From Burkholderia sp. Bp9142 (GTDB lineage Bacteria > Pseudomonadota > Gammaproteobacteria > Burkholderiales > Burkholderiaceae): a stretch of DNA of 64,000 nt. The position numbers and the translations under genes were made by a program. Location of the stretch: assembly GCF_003853415.1 (NCBI RefSeq), contig NZ_QTPP01000011.1, forward strand, positions 62,001-126,000, in the 5' to 3' direction. Under the pieces are notes generated by a model that was not told the DNA's origin, searched no databases, and saw only the letters and a program-made list of their open reading frames with translations. The first letter of the stretch is position 1, and every line of letters begins with the position of its first letter. Positions 26,223 to 35,259 of this stretch are shown here, piece after piece.

Positions 26223-27260
26223 TCAGACTGCGCCAGGCCGCAGTCGCAGACTGTTCAGCAGTGTGTCCCACGTTTGCAGCGCGCCGGCCTCGTTGACCGG
26301 TGACGTCGCCTCTTCAGGTTTCAAGTCGGGGCTGCTCGCACCGAGCAGCAACTGAATAGCCGTATGCGGTTTCGCCAGTGTGCTCGGATCGCCCGACGCG
26401 AGCAGGTAGAAGCGGTAGGACGTGATTTCGCCTTCCTTCAGCGCGAACAGGACTTCCTCGGCATCCATCCCGGCCACCGTGCGTTTGCCTTGTCGCAGGA
26501 TGCGGTAACTGCCGCTCGACACGCGATCCATCTGCGCGCGCAGGGCGGGCAACGTCTTGGTCAGGGATTCTTTCTGGTCCGCGTTCACTGAATCGCGCAT
26601 CTTAATGACGAGCAGCGCTGGCCGTCCCGGCATCAGCGCGAACGACTGGCTGACTTCTTCGGGATAGGTCGACGAGCCCGTAGCAATTCCGCCGTCGAAG
26701 CAGAATCCCGATTCGGTCGGCACCGACCAGTTATCGCGCGCCTTGATGCGACGATAGAGGTCGGTGTAAACAGGCTCGAACTTGTCCAAGCCACTTGAGC
26801 CAAATGACCCAGTTGTATGGAACAGGGTGTTGTTTTCATAAATATATCCTTCCGTATCAAATGGAAGGGTAACTCCTTCCGTATAAGCATCTTGATACGC
26901 AAAAACTTTTGAAAGCTTTGTTGGGTATAATGCCCTTTCAAGCCATGCATGATTCGTTTTTTTGCCGGTACCGGGGTCGGCGCGCTTTCCCGTTTTTAAT
27001 TTATTTTCCAACCCATCAACCTTGCCCTGATAAGTTGCAGTCGATACGTTGTGCTGCGTTTCCAGCTTATCTCCCCAAAATGCGTATCGCTGATTCGTGA
27101 TTTCGCTTGCCACTGGCCGGTCGAACACGAAGCGACCGATGCACCACGGGCGCGACTTGGAAAGCAAAGGATTCGTCATAGTCGGTTCACCCGAAAACGT
27201 TATCGAACAGGCGCACACGCCCGCCACTAAAAACAGAAGTCGGCCAAGTCGCGTCAGCAT
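26223..27260 (-). CDS. Tli4-type immunity protein
   Basis: 345 residues. An N-terminal signal (MLTRLGRLLFLVAGVCAC) ends in a possible lipobox (VCAC), so the protein is likely exported to the periplasm or lipid-anchored. The mature part has the Tli4 features WCIGRFVFDRP near residue 38, SGFCFDGGI in the middle, and a C-terminal domain with RTVAGMDAEEVLFALKEG. Tli4 (PA1509 in Pseudomonas aeruginosa) neutralises the lipase Tle4 in the periplasm. The ATG overlaps the lipase stop by 7 bases, so expression is coupled. Confidence 0.85.
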   Translation of the reverse strand: MLTRLGRLLFLVAGVCACSITFSGEPTMTNPLLSKSRPWCIGRFVFDRPVASEITNQRYAFWGDKLETQHNVSTATYQGKVDGLENKLKTGKRADPGTGKKTNHAWLERALYPTKLSKVFAYQDAYTEGVTLPFDTEGYIYENNTLFHTTGSFGSSGLDKFEPVYTDLYRRIKARDNWSVPTESGFCFDGGIATGSSTYPEEVSQSFALMPGRPALLVIKMRDSVNADQKESLTKTLPALRAQMDRVSSGSYRILRQGKRTVAGMDAEEVLFALKEGEITSYRFYLLASGDPSTLAKPHTAIQLLLGASSPDLKPEEATSPVNEAGALQTWDTLLNSLRLRPGAV

Positions 27261-29203
27261 GACAGCTCCGGCACATCCTGCGCGATTTGCACGATGCTGT
27301 AGAGCAACGCCCAGCGCGCCCACGGATGGTTATAGCTTTCCTGATGCACGTAGCCTCCTTGATCAAAGACCATTTGTACGCCGTGGGCCGCGCTACCTTC
27401 TGCGCCGCGGGCTGGGGCCTCCGCCGACCAGACCGGCACCGTTCCGTCACCTGGCACGATGCCATTTTTTTCGGGATCGGGCGCGTCGCTGCCTGGCGGC
27501 AGCTTCGCTACCTTCTGCACCTCGAATTCGATGGTGACATTGCGCGAGTCCAAGTGCACGCGCAGCGTGCCGGTATGGGAATCGTCGTGCTTCTCACCCA
27601 GGAACCGCGCGGCGCGCAGTTCTTCCTCCGTCACGTCGGGCGGTATATTCCCTTTCCAGATCACCGTGCCCCATGCCAATAGATCGTCGAGCTTCTCGCT
27701 TTTCTCGATCTTAGGTTTTCCGTGGCCGTCGCTCGATGCGGTTGATTCCTTGGGTGTCAGCGCCCCATCCCCATATGCTACGTATGTTTTATCGTGGTAA
27801 GTATTTATTATTTTTCTCTGATTTTCAACCACAACCTTCATAACGCTTTTGAAATTGTCAAATACAGATGTCTTTATTGGCATGCTGTCGAGTCGCTCTT
27901 TGATGATTCCTGCTGGATCGAGCAGCGAAGCCGATTGCTCGGGTACCAACCCGTACCAATTCGAATTGGTATAGATCTCCTTGTAAGCACCTCCTTCCTT
28001 CGGAAACTTCATCACCGGAGTGCCGTCAAGCCGCGAAAAGATCCACCATGCCTCCCCGTTGTGGTAATCCGGCATCGGCAACAGCTCAAGCGGTCCCGGC
28101 GCATTCGCCGCCACCGCTACGAACTCGTCTGCATCGCTCCCGAGCAGGGCACCGTTGATGAAACCGTTCACCCCGCCCTCGCTGCCGCCTCCTGTGCGGA
28201 ACCGCTTCGCCGCGATTGGCGCCCCGGTCGCCGGCAGCACGTTGTGGAATACACCGTGCATCAGGTCCGCTCCACCGTGCATCGCGATCGCCATTCGTGC
28301 GACTAGCCCGCCCATCGAGTGCGTGAGGATAATCGCCTTGCCGCTATGGTTCTCCTCGATGATCTCCCTGATGCCCATCAGGCGCGCCGTCTTGCCGGTC
28401 TTCTTGTCCTTGAAATCCGTGCCATCAATCACCTGTTGTGCCGATTTTTCATTCGATTGCAGCCAGTTGTACCCAATTGCGTACACTCGGTACTGGTATT
28501 TCATGAAGTGCTTGAATACCTCCGAGTCTTTTGCGATCGCCTGCCCCCGGCCTTGCGCGCCGACGCCGATCGACCCGTAGTCGGCCGGCTCCGTGTCCAG
28601 CAGCGGCTTCAGCGCCCACTTCTTGCCGTCGGGGTCGCCTGCAATCCAGGGCCCTTTATGCTTCCCCAGATGCATCGGCTCGTTCAGTTGCTCCTGCAGC
28701 CACGCCAACATGGGTTGATAGCTCGACCGATACACTGAGCCCCAACCCCGCCGAATGGCCTCCTTCTCGTCCACGTACTGGTCTGGTTCAGCATCCTTTT
28801 CGTGCTTGCCGGCGCTGACCGGCCCGAACGGGGTGACGGCTGCCAGGGTCGGGTCGAACAGCTTTTCCCGCGTGGACGCGCCCTTGAACCACAGGCCGAT
28901 CAGTGCTGGCAATGCGCCCGCCTTCCCAAATAGGCCGTCCGTCTCCGGTGCAAAGAACATCTCGTCACCGGTTTCGGTGTTCACCAACGGCGAGCCCATC
29001 ACGCCTGGCAGGAAGATCACCGGAATGATTGGCCGCACGTCGCACAGCAGTTCTTTGGAGCGCGTGTCACTCGCCGGCGTCAACGTAAAATGCCCGACCG
29101 ACGCCCCGTCCTTGTCCGTGCGACCAGCCTGCTGGACGACTTCGTTCTCGGCATCGTCACTGAACGGCGATCCGCCGCCGGATTGATCTGTGTTTTCGCT
29201 CAT
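27254..29203 (-). CDS. Tle4-type T6SS phospholipase effector
   Basis: 649 residues with an alpha/beta hydrolase fold. PVIFLPGVMGSPL (61-73) forms the oxyanion region; the nucleophile is Ser296 in ILTHSMGGLVARM (the GxSxG elbow reads H-S-M-G-G); a later GDGTVPVWSAEAP supplies the likely acid, and GGYVHQESYNHPW near the C-terminus holds the likely catalytic His. Overall plan matches the Tle4 group (PA1510-like) that degrades membrane phospholipids in the target cell periplasm. There is no Sec signal, as expected for T6SS cargo. It starts 35 bases after vgrG and overlaps its tli4 immunity gene. Confidence 0.88.
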   Translation of the reverse strand: MSENTDQSGGGSPFSDDAENEVVQQAGRTDKDGASVGHFTLTPASDTRSKELLCDVRPIIPVIFLPGVMGSPLVNTETGDEMFFAPETDGLFGKAGALPALIGLWFKGASTREKLFDPTLAAVTPFGPVSAGKHEKDAEPDQYVDEKEAIRRGWGSVYRSSYQPMLAWLQEQLNEPMHLGKHKGPWIAGDPDGKKWALKPLLDTEPADYGSIGVGAQGRGQAIAKDSEVFKHFMKYQYRVYAIGYNWLQSNEKSAQQVIDGTDFKDKKTGKTARLMGIREIIEENHSGKAIILTHSMGGLVARMAIAMHGGADLMHGVFHNVLPATGAPIAAKRFRTGGGSEGGVNGFINGALLGSDADEFVAVAANAPGPLELLPMPDYHNGEAWWIFSRLDGTPVMKFPKEGGAYKEIYTNSNWYGLVPEQSASLLDPAGIIKERLDSMPIKTSVFDNFKSVMKVVVENQRKIINTYHDKTYVAYGDGALTPKESTASSDGHGKPKIEKSEKLDDLLAWGTVIWKGNIPPDVTEEELRAARFLGEKHDDSHTGTLRVHLDSRNVTIEFEVQKVAKLPPGSDAPDPEKNGIVPGDGTVPVWSAEAPARGAEGSAAHGVQMVFDQGGYVHQESYNHPWARWALLYSIVQIAQDVPELSC

Positions 29204-29238
29204 CGTTGTTCTTCAAATTCGCGCGTCGGTTATCGGAT

Positions 29239-32013
29239 TCATGCTGCAGGACCGTTCGGCTTCGGCCGCAATGCGCGCACCGCCAGCTTCTCGATATCCT
29301 CGCTCTTCTGCTCGGCCACGTGCCCCAGCTCGTTCGTCATCCCACTGAGGCGTGTGCCGTCACCGCGGATCAGTTCGTACGGGTGGTTTTTCATCACCTC
29401 TCCCGTGATGCGATCGCGCAGCACATACGGATCGTTAAACTTGGCCTGCGGCAGGCTGTTCATATGCTGCGCAATCGAACTCGGCCCCTGACGGCTGAGC
29501 GACGCCGATTTGATCGTGCGCGGGCCTTGCGTGCCGTCTTCAATGCCAGCGGCCACCCACCGGGTGTACGAGCCGCCCGCCTTGATGATGATTTCATCGG
29601 CATCGAGCACAATGCGCTTGGCCTTCACGGTCACGTCTTTGCCGGCATTGACGTTCACGTCATCCGTGTTGGCCGACAGCTTGATCGGACCTTTCGCGGT
29701 CACGAAGTACGCACCGAGTTTCTGCGCGAAGAAGCTCACCTTTTCCGCAGCCGCCACGACGAACGACTTGCCGGTCGCAACGTACGTGTTCTCGTTACTG
29801 ACGACGTTGACCTCTTTCTCGGCGACGATATGCGTCGAGCTGTCCGCGATCAGTGCAATGTCTTTCGGCGTCGATACCAAGATGTTCGGCTGCGCAAATC
29901 CGTTGGCGCTGCCCGTACCACCGCCTGCCGTCACGCCGCCCGACGTATCGCCCGATACCGGGTGCTGGATATCCTTCGACAGCGCCTTGAGCGCATCCTG
30001 TCCGATTTGCAGCGATTCCGCCTGAGCAGTCGTGCTTGCGCTGGACAGCGACTCGACCAGCATTCCTGCCTGCTGCAACTGCGATCGCGCCTCGTCCACG
30101 CCCATCTGCTCATCGTCGTAGGATTTCGAGTGCGCACTGATGGACAGTCCCTTGCTAGCACGAACCGCACCGAACTCGTCGGCGTGCAAGATGAAACCCG
30201 CACCCAAGTACTGCCCCCGCGTATTGCCGTCATGCTTGATCAGGTAGCCCTGCGTCAGCGCCGCATAACTCTTGCCGGTATAGCTGACCAGCCGCGTCCC
30301 GCTTTGATTCGTGGAATCGTCATGGACGAACGAGTTGTAGGCGCCCGTCTTGCCGAACCCCTCCGACTTGAACCCGGACAGCAACGCGTTCGAATGCCAT
30401 TGGGACGGAGTCGTCCCACCATTGATCCGACCCAACACAAACGGCTTGTCACAATCCCCGTTCCAGTAACCGACGATGACCCATTCCCGCGCCCTCGGCA
30501 CGTGAACCGCTCCATAACCGTTACCGGTATCGGATTGAAGCGACGACAGCAGCGGTGAGGAGTTGAAGGCGTCCTGTGGATTCTTGCGATCCCATGCGAA
30601 ATGCACCCTGATCTGGTTCCGATCGTTCGTCCACGCTTCCGCGCCATCCGGGGTCGCGACAAGCGCGTGTTCGATCGACATGACCGGCTTCGGATGATCC
30701 AGCGGACTCCGGTATTCGACAGCCGTGGGTTGCGCCTCGACTTCGAGCACGAAAAATCCTGCCGAACCATCCGCCTCATGCCCCAGCGTCTTGAATCGCT
30801 CACGGTGAATCGCCTGCTGCTCGGCCAGCGTTGCGCGAAGACTTTGCGGAAACTCGGCCGTCTGCTGGCCGATCGGAACGTTGTTCTCGATGAACCATCG
30901 CGCCTCGACCACCAGAAACTCTCGCTTCTTCGAGTCGCCATCCTCGTGGCGAGGATGACTGTTCAACACGAACCGCAAACCAGCATCGAGCCACCGCACG
31001 CCGCCTACGCCGAAATACCGGCTTGCGCGCGCATCCCACACCTGCACTCGCCGTTGCGCTCGCGCCTCGCCATTGTCCGAACTGGAATAGCCGTAAGCCG
31101 TCGATTCATAGACCGTCATCGGCGCATCAGGAACGCTATGCTCAACTTTCTGGCGGCGCTCCTCTGCGACATAGCTTGTCGCGGCAAGTCCACTCTCAAC
31201 CTGAAAATTGGACGCGGGTCGCTTGTAATCAAAAGCACGCGACATATAACGCGTGCTCTGCATCGTCTGCACCGCAGCCCAATGGGCGAAACCGTCAGAT
31301 TCGTTGCTCTCGTTCGCCCGAATGAATTCAACTGACTTTGCGTCGGGAAGTGTCGAGACGCGGTCAACGATGACGAGCGTCGTCTTGGGGGCGTCACCTT
31401 CGCTAACGTTTTCGTGGACCCAGTAGAAATACCAACCCTCGGCTTCGGCCAGGCGGTTCACGAAGTGAAGATCGGATTCGCTTTGCCTGCACCACGAACG
31501 CTTGGCAGGATCGGACGACAGCGAGAAACGGTACTGTCCGCGTAGCTGCGGATACCGATCAAACACGTCAGAAACGATTTCGCGAGCATCTTTCTCAAGC
31601 CAGCCTTCTTCGTTGTGGGTTTTCTCAAGGAAGGCCAGCGCCGACGAAAACTCGATCTGGTACGTGGAAAGACCACCGTTTCCGCCCAAATAGGCGACCC
31701 GATGCACGAAACCATGGACCGGACGATAGACAGGGACAGCAAACAGGGCCGTGACTTGCTGAATCTGTAGAGTGACAGGCTGGTGCATCAGCGACAGCAG
31801 CGCGGTGTCGTCGCGCGTCGACGCAACGTCGATAGTGTATGAATAGTCACGCCCGATTCTGGCCGATCCGCGCGCACGTAACGGCACCAGCGCATTCTCG
31901 CCGAGCGGCGTATTCAGCATTAACAGTCGCCCCTGCTGCAAAACGCCCTTACTGATCGCCTCGTAGAGGTCGCGAAACTTCAGGTCCCCGAGTGCGGACG
32001 GTCTGATATCCAT
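29239..32013 (-). CDS. vgrG: VgrG spike protein with DUF2345 and C-terminal extension
   Basis: 924 residues. gp27-like N-terminus (TPLGENALVPLRARGSARIG, about 34-53), HGFVHRVAYLG, a gp5-like OB segment (WTNDRNQIRVHFAWDRKN and EWVIVGYWNGDCDKPFVLG), Gly-rich linker GGGTGSANGF, beta-helical DUF2345 (about 660-830), then about 75 extra residues (YVLRDRITGEVMKNHPYEL ... LRPKP). The extra part looks like a transthyretin-type beta domain; in EAEC a VgrG transthyretin-like domain recruits its lipase effector, which would explain why this module, unlike the first, has no DUF4123 adaptor. GAGAGAG precedes the ATG at 32013. Confidence 0.92.
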   Translation of the reverse strand: MDIRPSALGDLKFRDLYEAISKGVLQQGRLLMLNTPLGENALVPLRARGSARIGRDYSYTIDVASTRDDTALLSLMHQPVTLQIQQVTALFAVPVYRPVHGFVHRVAYLGGNGGLSTYQIEFSSALAFLEKTHNEEGWLEKDAREIVSDVFDRYPQLRGQYRFSLSSDPAKRSWCRQSESDLHFVNRLAEAEGWYFYWVHENVSEGDAPKTTLVIVDRVSTLPDAKSVEFIRANESNESDGFAHWAAVQTMQSTRYMSRAFDYKRPASNFQVESGLAATSYVAEERRQKVEHSVPDAPMTVYESTAYGYSSSDNGEARAQRRVQVWDARASRYFGVGGVRWLDAGLRFVLNSHPRHEDGDSKKREFLVVEARWFIENNVPIGQQTAEFPQSLRATLAEQQAIHRERFKTLGHEADGSAGFFVLEVEAQPTAVEYRSPLDHPKPVMSIEHALVATPDGAEAWTNDRNQIRVHFAWDRKNPQDAFNSSPLLSSLQSDTGNGYGAVHVPRAREWVIVGYWNGDCDKPFVLGRINGGTTPSQWHSNALLSGFKSEGFGKTGAYNSFVHDDSTNQSGTRLVSYTGKSYAALTQGYLIKHDGNTRGQYLGAGFILHADEFGAVRASKGLSISAHSKSYDDEQMGVDEARSQLQQAGMLVESLSSASTTAQAESLQIGQDALKALSKDIQHPVSGDTSGGVTAGGGTGSANGFAQPNILVSTPKDIALIADSSTHIVAEKEVNVVSNENTYVATGKSFVVAAAEKVSFFAQKLGAYFVTAKGPIKLSANTDDVNVNAGKDVTVKAKRIVLDADEIIIKAGGSYTRWVAAGIEDGTQGPRTIKSASLSRQGPSSIAQHMNSLPQAKFNDPYVLRDRITGEVMKNHPYELIRGDGTRLSGMTNELGHVAEQKSEDIEKLAVRALRPKPNGPAA

Positions 32014-32094
32014 TTTCGTTATCTCTCTCAGGTTCGACCGTCAAAACAGTGACGCAAAGACGGTCAGCCATCGCGACAGCAAGTCGCTCGCGCG

Positions 32095-32685
32095 ATTTTA
32101 TTCTAAAGTCTGAGAAATATGATTCGGCCTGACAGAATTTGATGCCCGGTTGCCCAGCGAAGCGGAGGCTCGCGTTCAGACACGATCTGCGACAGCGAGT
32201 CGTTTGCTTCCAGATGCCGAACAGCCCCTCCTCTTCCATCAACCGATGGACGAAATTCCAGTCATCTTCACACTGTGTACAGTACGATCTCGACGGAAGC
32301 TGCTTGGACAGCGCGAAGTCAAATCGACCCTTCGCCTGCGGATGCACGTTGAATACATCGCGGAGAATCTCGTCGATTGGCTTGTCCTGCCAGATGCGCT
32401 GATCGCGGGGAAATTTCAGAAAATGCATCCATGATGCGAAGCTGATCTGGTCAGTCCACCTTCCGATCCCAGCTTTCGCACTGCATAGACATACCCGTTG
32501 CGGGAAAGATACGAGCGATCTGCCTGCTGAATCCAGAGGGTGACAGGCTGACCGATCAGTTTTTTCAGTTCGAGATCGCTGCGCGTCGACAGGACGTCGA
32601 GCACGAAATCGAAATGTCGACCGAGCCGGGTGCACCCCACTGCGCGCTGGGACAGCTCGGTCCCATCGATACTAAAGGGTGTGGA
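32095..32685 (-). pseudogene. vgrG 5' remnant
   Basis: On the minus strand the frame opening after a TGA at 32686-32688 reads PFSIDGTELSQRAVGCTRLG, then HFDFVLDVLS and LIGQPVTLWIQQADRSYL, the first hundred residues of a VgrG. At about 32449-32452 the reading shifts by a small deletion and continues in another frame as DQISFASWMHFLKFPRDQR, DEILRDVFNVHPQAKGRFDF and DDWNFVHRLMEEEGLFGIW; near 32110 AESYFSDFR is still VgrG-like. It then stops being recognisable. No start codon in frame. It sits about 80 bases upstream of the intact vgrG and is best seen as the relic of an earlier cargo module. Confidence 0.8.
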
Positions 32686-32909
32686 TCATGCTTGCCGCGC
32701 TATCGAATGGCCGCACTGCCCCAATAACATCAATCGCAACCGACTCCGTATAGTCGTCCGAAGCCATCCTGCCCCTCGACGCGGACACGGGGCGACGGTT
32801 TGCCCGCGTGGGCGCCGGCGCGATGGATCAGTGCTCCCAGCCTCCACGCTTGCCCCCTTTCACTTTATTCGCCCCGCGCCCGGACCGTCGGCTACCGTTC
32901 CGTCCGCCG

Positions 32910-32919
32910 CCCCCCCCCC
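32910..32919 (+). repeat. Run of ten C
   Basis: A 10-base C homopolymer 29 bases before the ATG of the secreted protein at 32949. Tracts of this length are slippage-prone; it lies in the leader, not in the coding region, so any effect would be on transcription or leader structure. Confidence 0.8.
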
Positions 32920-32948
32920 GCGCACGAAACTTGCTGGAACACGCGATA

Positions 32949-33416
32949 ATGTCCGCGACCAACCCGCAACCGCGCATGAAAAACCACGTTTTCAAGACCG
33001 CCCTGCTCGTCGCGCTGCTCGCATTCGGCGCATTCGGCGCGTCCGGCGCCGCGTCCGCCAAGTCGCTCGACGACTCACTGGACTGCCATTCGAACGGCCA
33101 TAAATTCGTCGCGCCGCTGCTCGCGGCCGGCGACATTCAGTCGGAGCCGATGCACGTCGAAGCGAATTCAGTGAACGCGTTCCGTACGAACCATCCGCTG
33201 ACCGCCTACGGCTTCGGCGTATACGTCGTGCTGGGCTACCAGGCGAACGACCCGATCTTCCAGCCGGGCGACGGCACGCCGATCGGTAACTGGGCGTACG
33301 GCGTCGTGGTACGCGGCACGAAGGGCGCGGTCGAGCAGGCCGTGCGCAAGGCCGGCAGCGACGCGACCGTCAAGCAGGCGTTCCCGTTCCTGACCGCGAT
33401 CGTGTGCTCGGACTGA
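32949..33416 (+). CDS. Small exported protein of unknown function
   Basis: 155 residues with a Sec signal: basic start (MKNHVFK, at residues 10-16), hydrophobic core ALLVALLAFGAFGASGAASA, and probable cleavage after ASA. The mature part has two Cys (DCHSNGH and AIVCSD at the end) likely to form a disulphide in the periplasm, plus a compact alpha/beta-looking domain. The start at 32949 has GGA about ten bases upstream; an ATG nine codons later (32976) would leave an equally good signal peptide. No family recognised. Convergent with ppx. Confidence 0.65.
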   Translation: MSATNPQPRMKNHVFKTALLVALLAFGAFGASGAASAKSLDDSLDCHSNGHKFVAPLLAAGDIQSEPMHVEANSVNAFRTNHPLTAYGFGVYVVLGYQANDPIFQPGDGTPIGNWAYGVVVRGTKGAVEQAVRKAGSDATVKQAFPFLTAIVCSD

Positions 33417-33465
33417 GCACGTCGTCAAGAAAGCGGCGCGAGCGCGCCGCGTCGGCTCAGGGCGG

Positions 33466-34980
33466 TCAAGCGCCCGTATAAACCACGCGATACGGAATGC
33501 CGACCTTCTCCCACTCGGCCGCTTCCTGGCTGAGGCTGTAGTCGGTCAGCGGGTTCTGCTCGACCCATGCGCTCGGCAGGCGCACTTCATACCCGCCCTT
33601 CTTCATCTGCGACACGGAAATGTCCGGCAGCCCCGCATCGGTCCGACGCCGGCACAGCAGCGCGGCCAGCCGCAGGCAGAACAGCAGCGGCCATTCGACC
33701 TCGCGCGCCTGCGACAACTTGCCGAGCTTGCCCGCATGCCCGAGCACGAGCGCGGCAAGGCGCGCCTGGTCGGTGCGCGAGAAACCGGGCATGTCGGCAT
33801 TGCTCGCGATATACGCCGAATGCTTGTGATACGAGCTGTGCGAGATCGACAGGCCGATCTCGTGCAGCGCGGCGGCCCAGCCGAGGAACATCCGGCCTTC
33901 CTCGCGTGCTTCTTCATCGGATTCATCGAGCTCGTCGTAGAACCGCACGGCCAGTGCGCCGATGCGCTCGGCCTGCGCGCGATCGACGCCGTAGCGGCGC
34001 GTGAAGCCCTCGACGGTCACCGCGCGCATGTCCTCGTGCTGGGTCCGGCCGAGCAGGTCGTACAGCACGCCGAGACGCAGCGCGCCATCGGTGGTGTCGA
34101 CATAGTCGACACCGAGTTCCTCGAACACGGCGAGCATGATCGCAAGCCCGCCGGCGAGCACCGGCACGCGATCGGGCTTCAGCGCGATCAGCTTCAGCCG
34201 GTTCACGTTCTCGGACTTGATCAACGCGCGCTTCAGGCGTTCGAGCCCGCCGCGCGAAATGCCGTGCGTGACGCCCGCGTCGTTGAAGCCGTTCGCCTCG
34301 ACGAGTTCCGCGAGCGCACGCGCGGTGCCGGACGAACCGATCGCCTGGTCCCATCCGGCCTTCTTGTACTCGCTGGAAATGATCTGGATCTCGCGCTTGG
34401 CCGCAAGTTCGGCCTGCCGCATCGTGTATTCGTCGACGTTGCCGGCCGGGAAGAACGCGCGGCTATGGCTCACGCAGCCGATATAGAGACTCTCCATCAC
34501 GATCGGCGTGTAGTGCGAGCCGATGATGAATTCAGTCGAGCCGCCACCGATGTCGACGACGAGCCGCTTGCCGGCGCTCGCCGGCACCGAATGCGCGGCG
34601 CCCGCATAGATCAGGCGCGCCTCTTCGCGGCCCGCGATCACTTCGATCGGAAAACCAAGCGCCGCTTCGGCCTCGCCGAGAAATTCGCCCGCGTTCTTCG
34701 CGACACGCAGCGTGTTGGTCGCCACCGCGCGCACATGATCGGGATGGAAATCGCGCAGGCGCTCGCCGAACCGCTTGAGCGCCTCCCAGCCACGCTCCTG
34801 CGACGCGCGATCGAGCATCTTGTCGCTCGACAGGCCCGCGGCCAGCCGAACGGGCTCGCGCAGCGCATCGACGGGATAGATCTGGCTGCCCGCCGGCGTT
34901 TCCTCGACGCGCCCGACGATCAGCCGGAAGCTGTTCGAGCCGAGATCGACGGCTGCCAGCAAGTGGGGGGATGTAACCAT
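33466..34980 (-). CDS. ppx: Exopolyphosphatase / GppA-family phosphatase
   Basis: 504 residues. Removes terminal phosphates from polyphosphate (Ppx) and in some relatives hydrolyses pppGpp (GppA). The actin-like ATPase-fold phosphate motifs are present: AAVDLGSNSFRLIVGR at residue 8, and VVDIGGGSTEFIIG at about 145. A C-terminal HD-like domain includes AALHEIGLSISHSSYHKHS (about 370-388). The start MVTSPHLLAAVDLG was chosen since the conserved domain begins at once. Divergent from ppk, which makes the polymer this enzyme degrades. Confidence 0.93.
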   Translation of the reverse strand: MVTSPHLLAAVDLGSNSFRLIVGRVEETPAGSQIYPVDALREPVRLAAGLSSDKMLDRASQERGWEALKRFGERLRDFHPDHVRAVATNTLRVAKNAGEFLGEAEAALGFPIEVIAGREEARLIYAGAAHSVPASAGKRLVVDIGGGSTEFIIGSHYTPIVMESLYIGCVSHSRAFFPAGNVDEYTMRQAELAAKREIQIISSEYKKAGWDQAIGSSGTARALAELVEANGFNDAGVTHGISRGGLERLKRALIKSENVNRLKLIALKPDRVPVLAGGLAIMLAVFEELGVDYVDTTDGALRLGVLYDLLGRTQHEDMRAVTVEGFTRRYGVDRAQAERIGALAVRFYDELDESDEEAREEGRMFLGWAAALHEIGLSISHSSYHKHSAYIASNADMPGFSRTDQARLAALVLGHAGKLGKLSQAREVEWPLLFCLRLAALLCRRRTDAGLPDISVSQMKKGGYEVRLPSAWVEQNPLTDYSLSQEAAEWEKVGIPYRVVYTGA

Positions 34981-35178
34981 CACAAAGGAGCTCCGTGCGC
35001 GTTCGCCCGCGGCAGCCGTTCCGGCCACGCTGGACGATCAATCAAAGGCGACATTTTAAGCGTGGAACGCTTGCCGTTGCCACGCTTCACGGGCATGTAC
35101 ACGGGTAGATTGTATATGGCCGAAACATTTATGAGACGAAACGGTTCCGGCGTAGAATTTCCCGATATAAATACACCA

Positions 35179-35196
35179 CCGTCATCAACACGTCAT
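35179..35196 (+). promoter_or_regulatory. Predicted Pho box upstream of ppk
   Basis: CCGTCATCAACACGTCAT matches the PhoB consensus CTGTCAT-4-CTGTCAT at 13 of 17 informative positions, with the two direct repeats 11 bases apart and a weaker third (CCGTGAG) in phase. It ends 63 bases before the ppk ATG at 35260, which argues for that start and for phosphate-starvation control. Confidence 0.65.
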
Positions 35197-35259
35197 CGTA
35201 CCGTGAGAGTTTCCGAGCGTCCTTTCGAATCATCGCCCGAATCACCCCCTACTCTGCCG

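Noticed and set aside
32095-32685. Treating the vgrG remnant as an active start of the vgrG at 32013
   Set aside because: No in-frame start, an internal frameshift, and the downstream gene has its own start and ribosome site.
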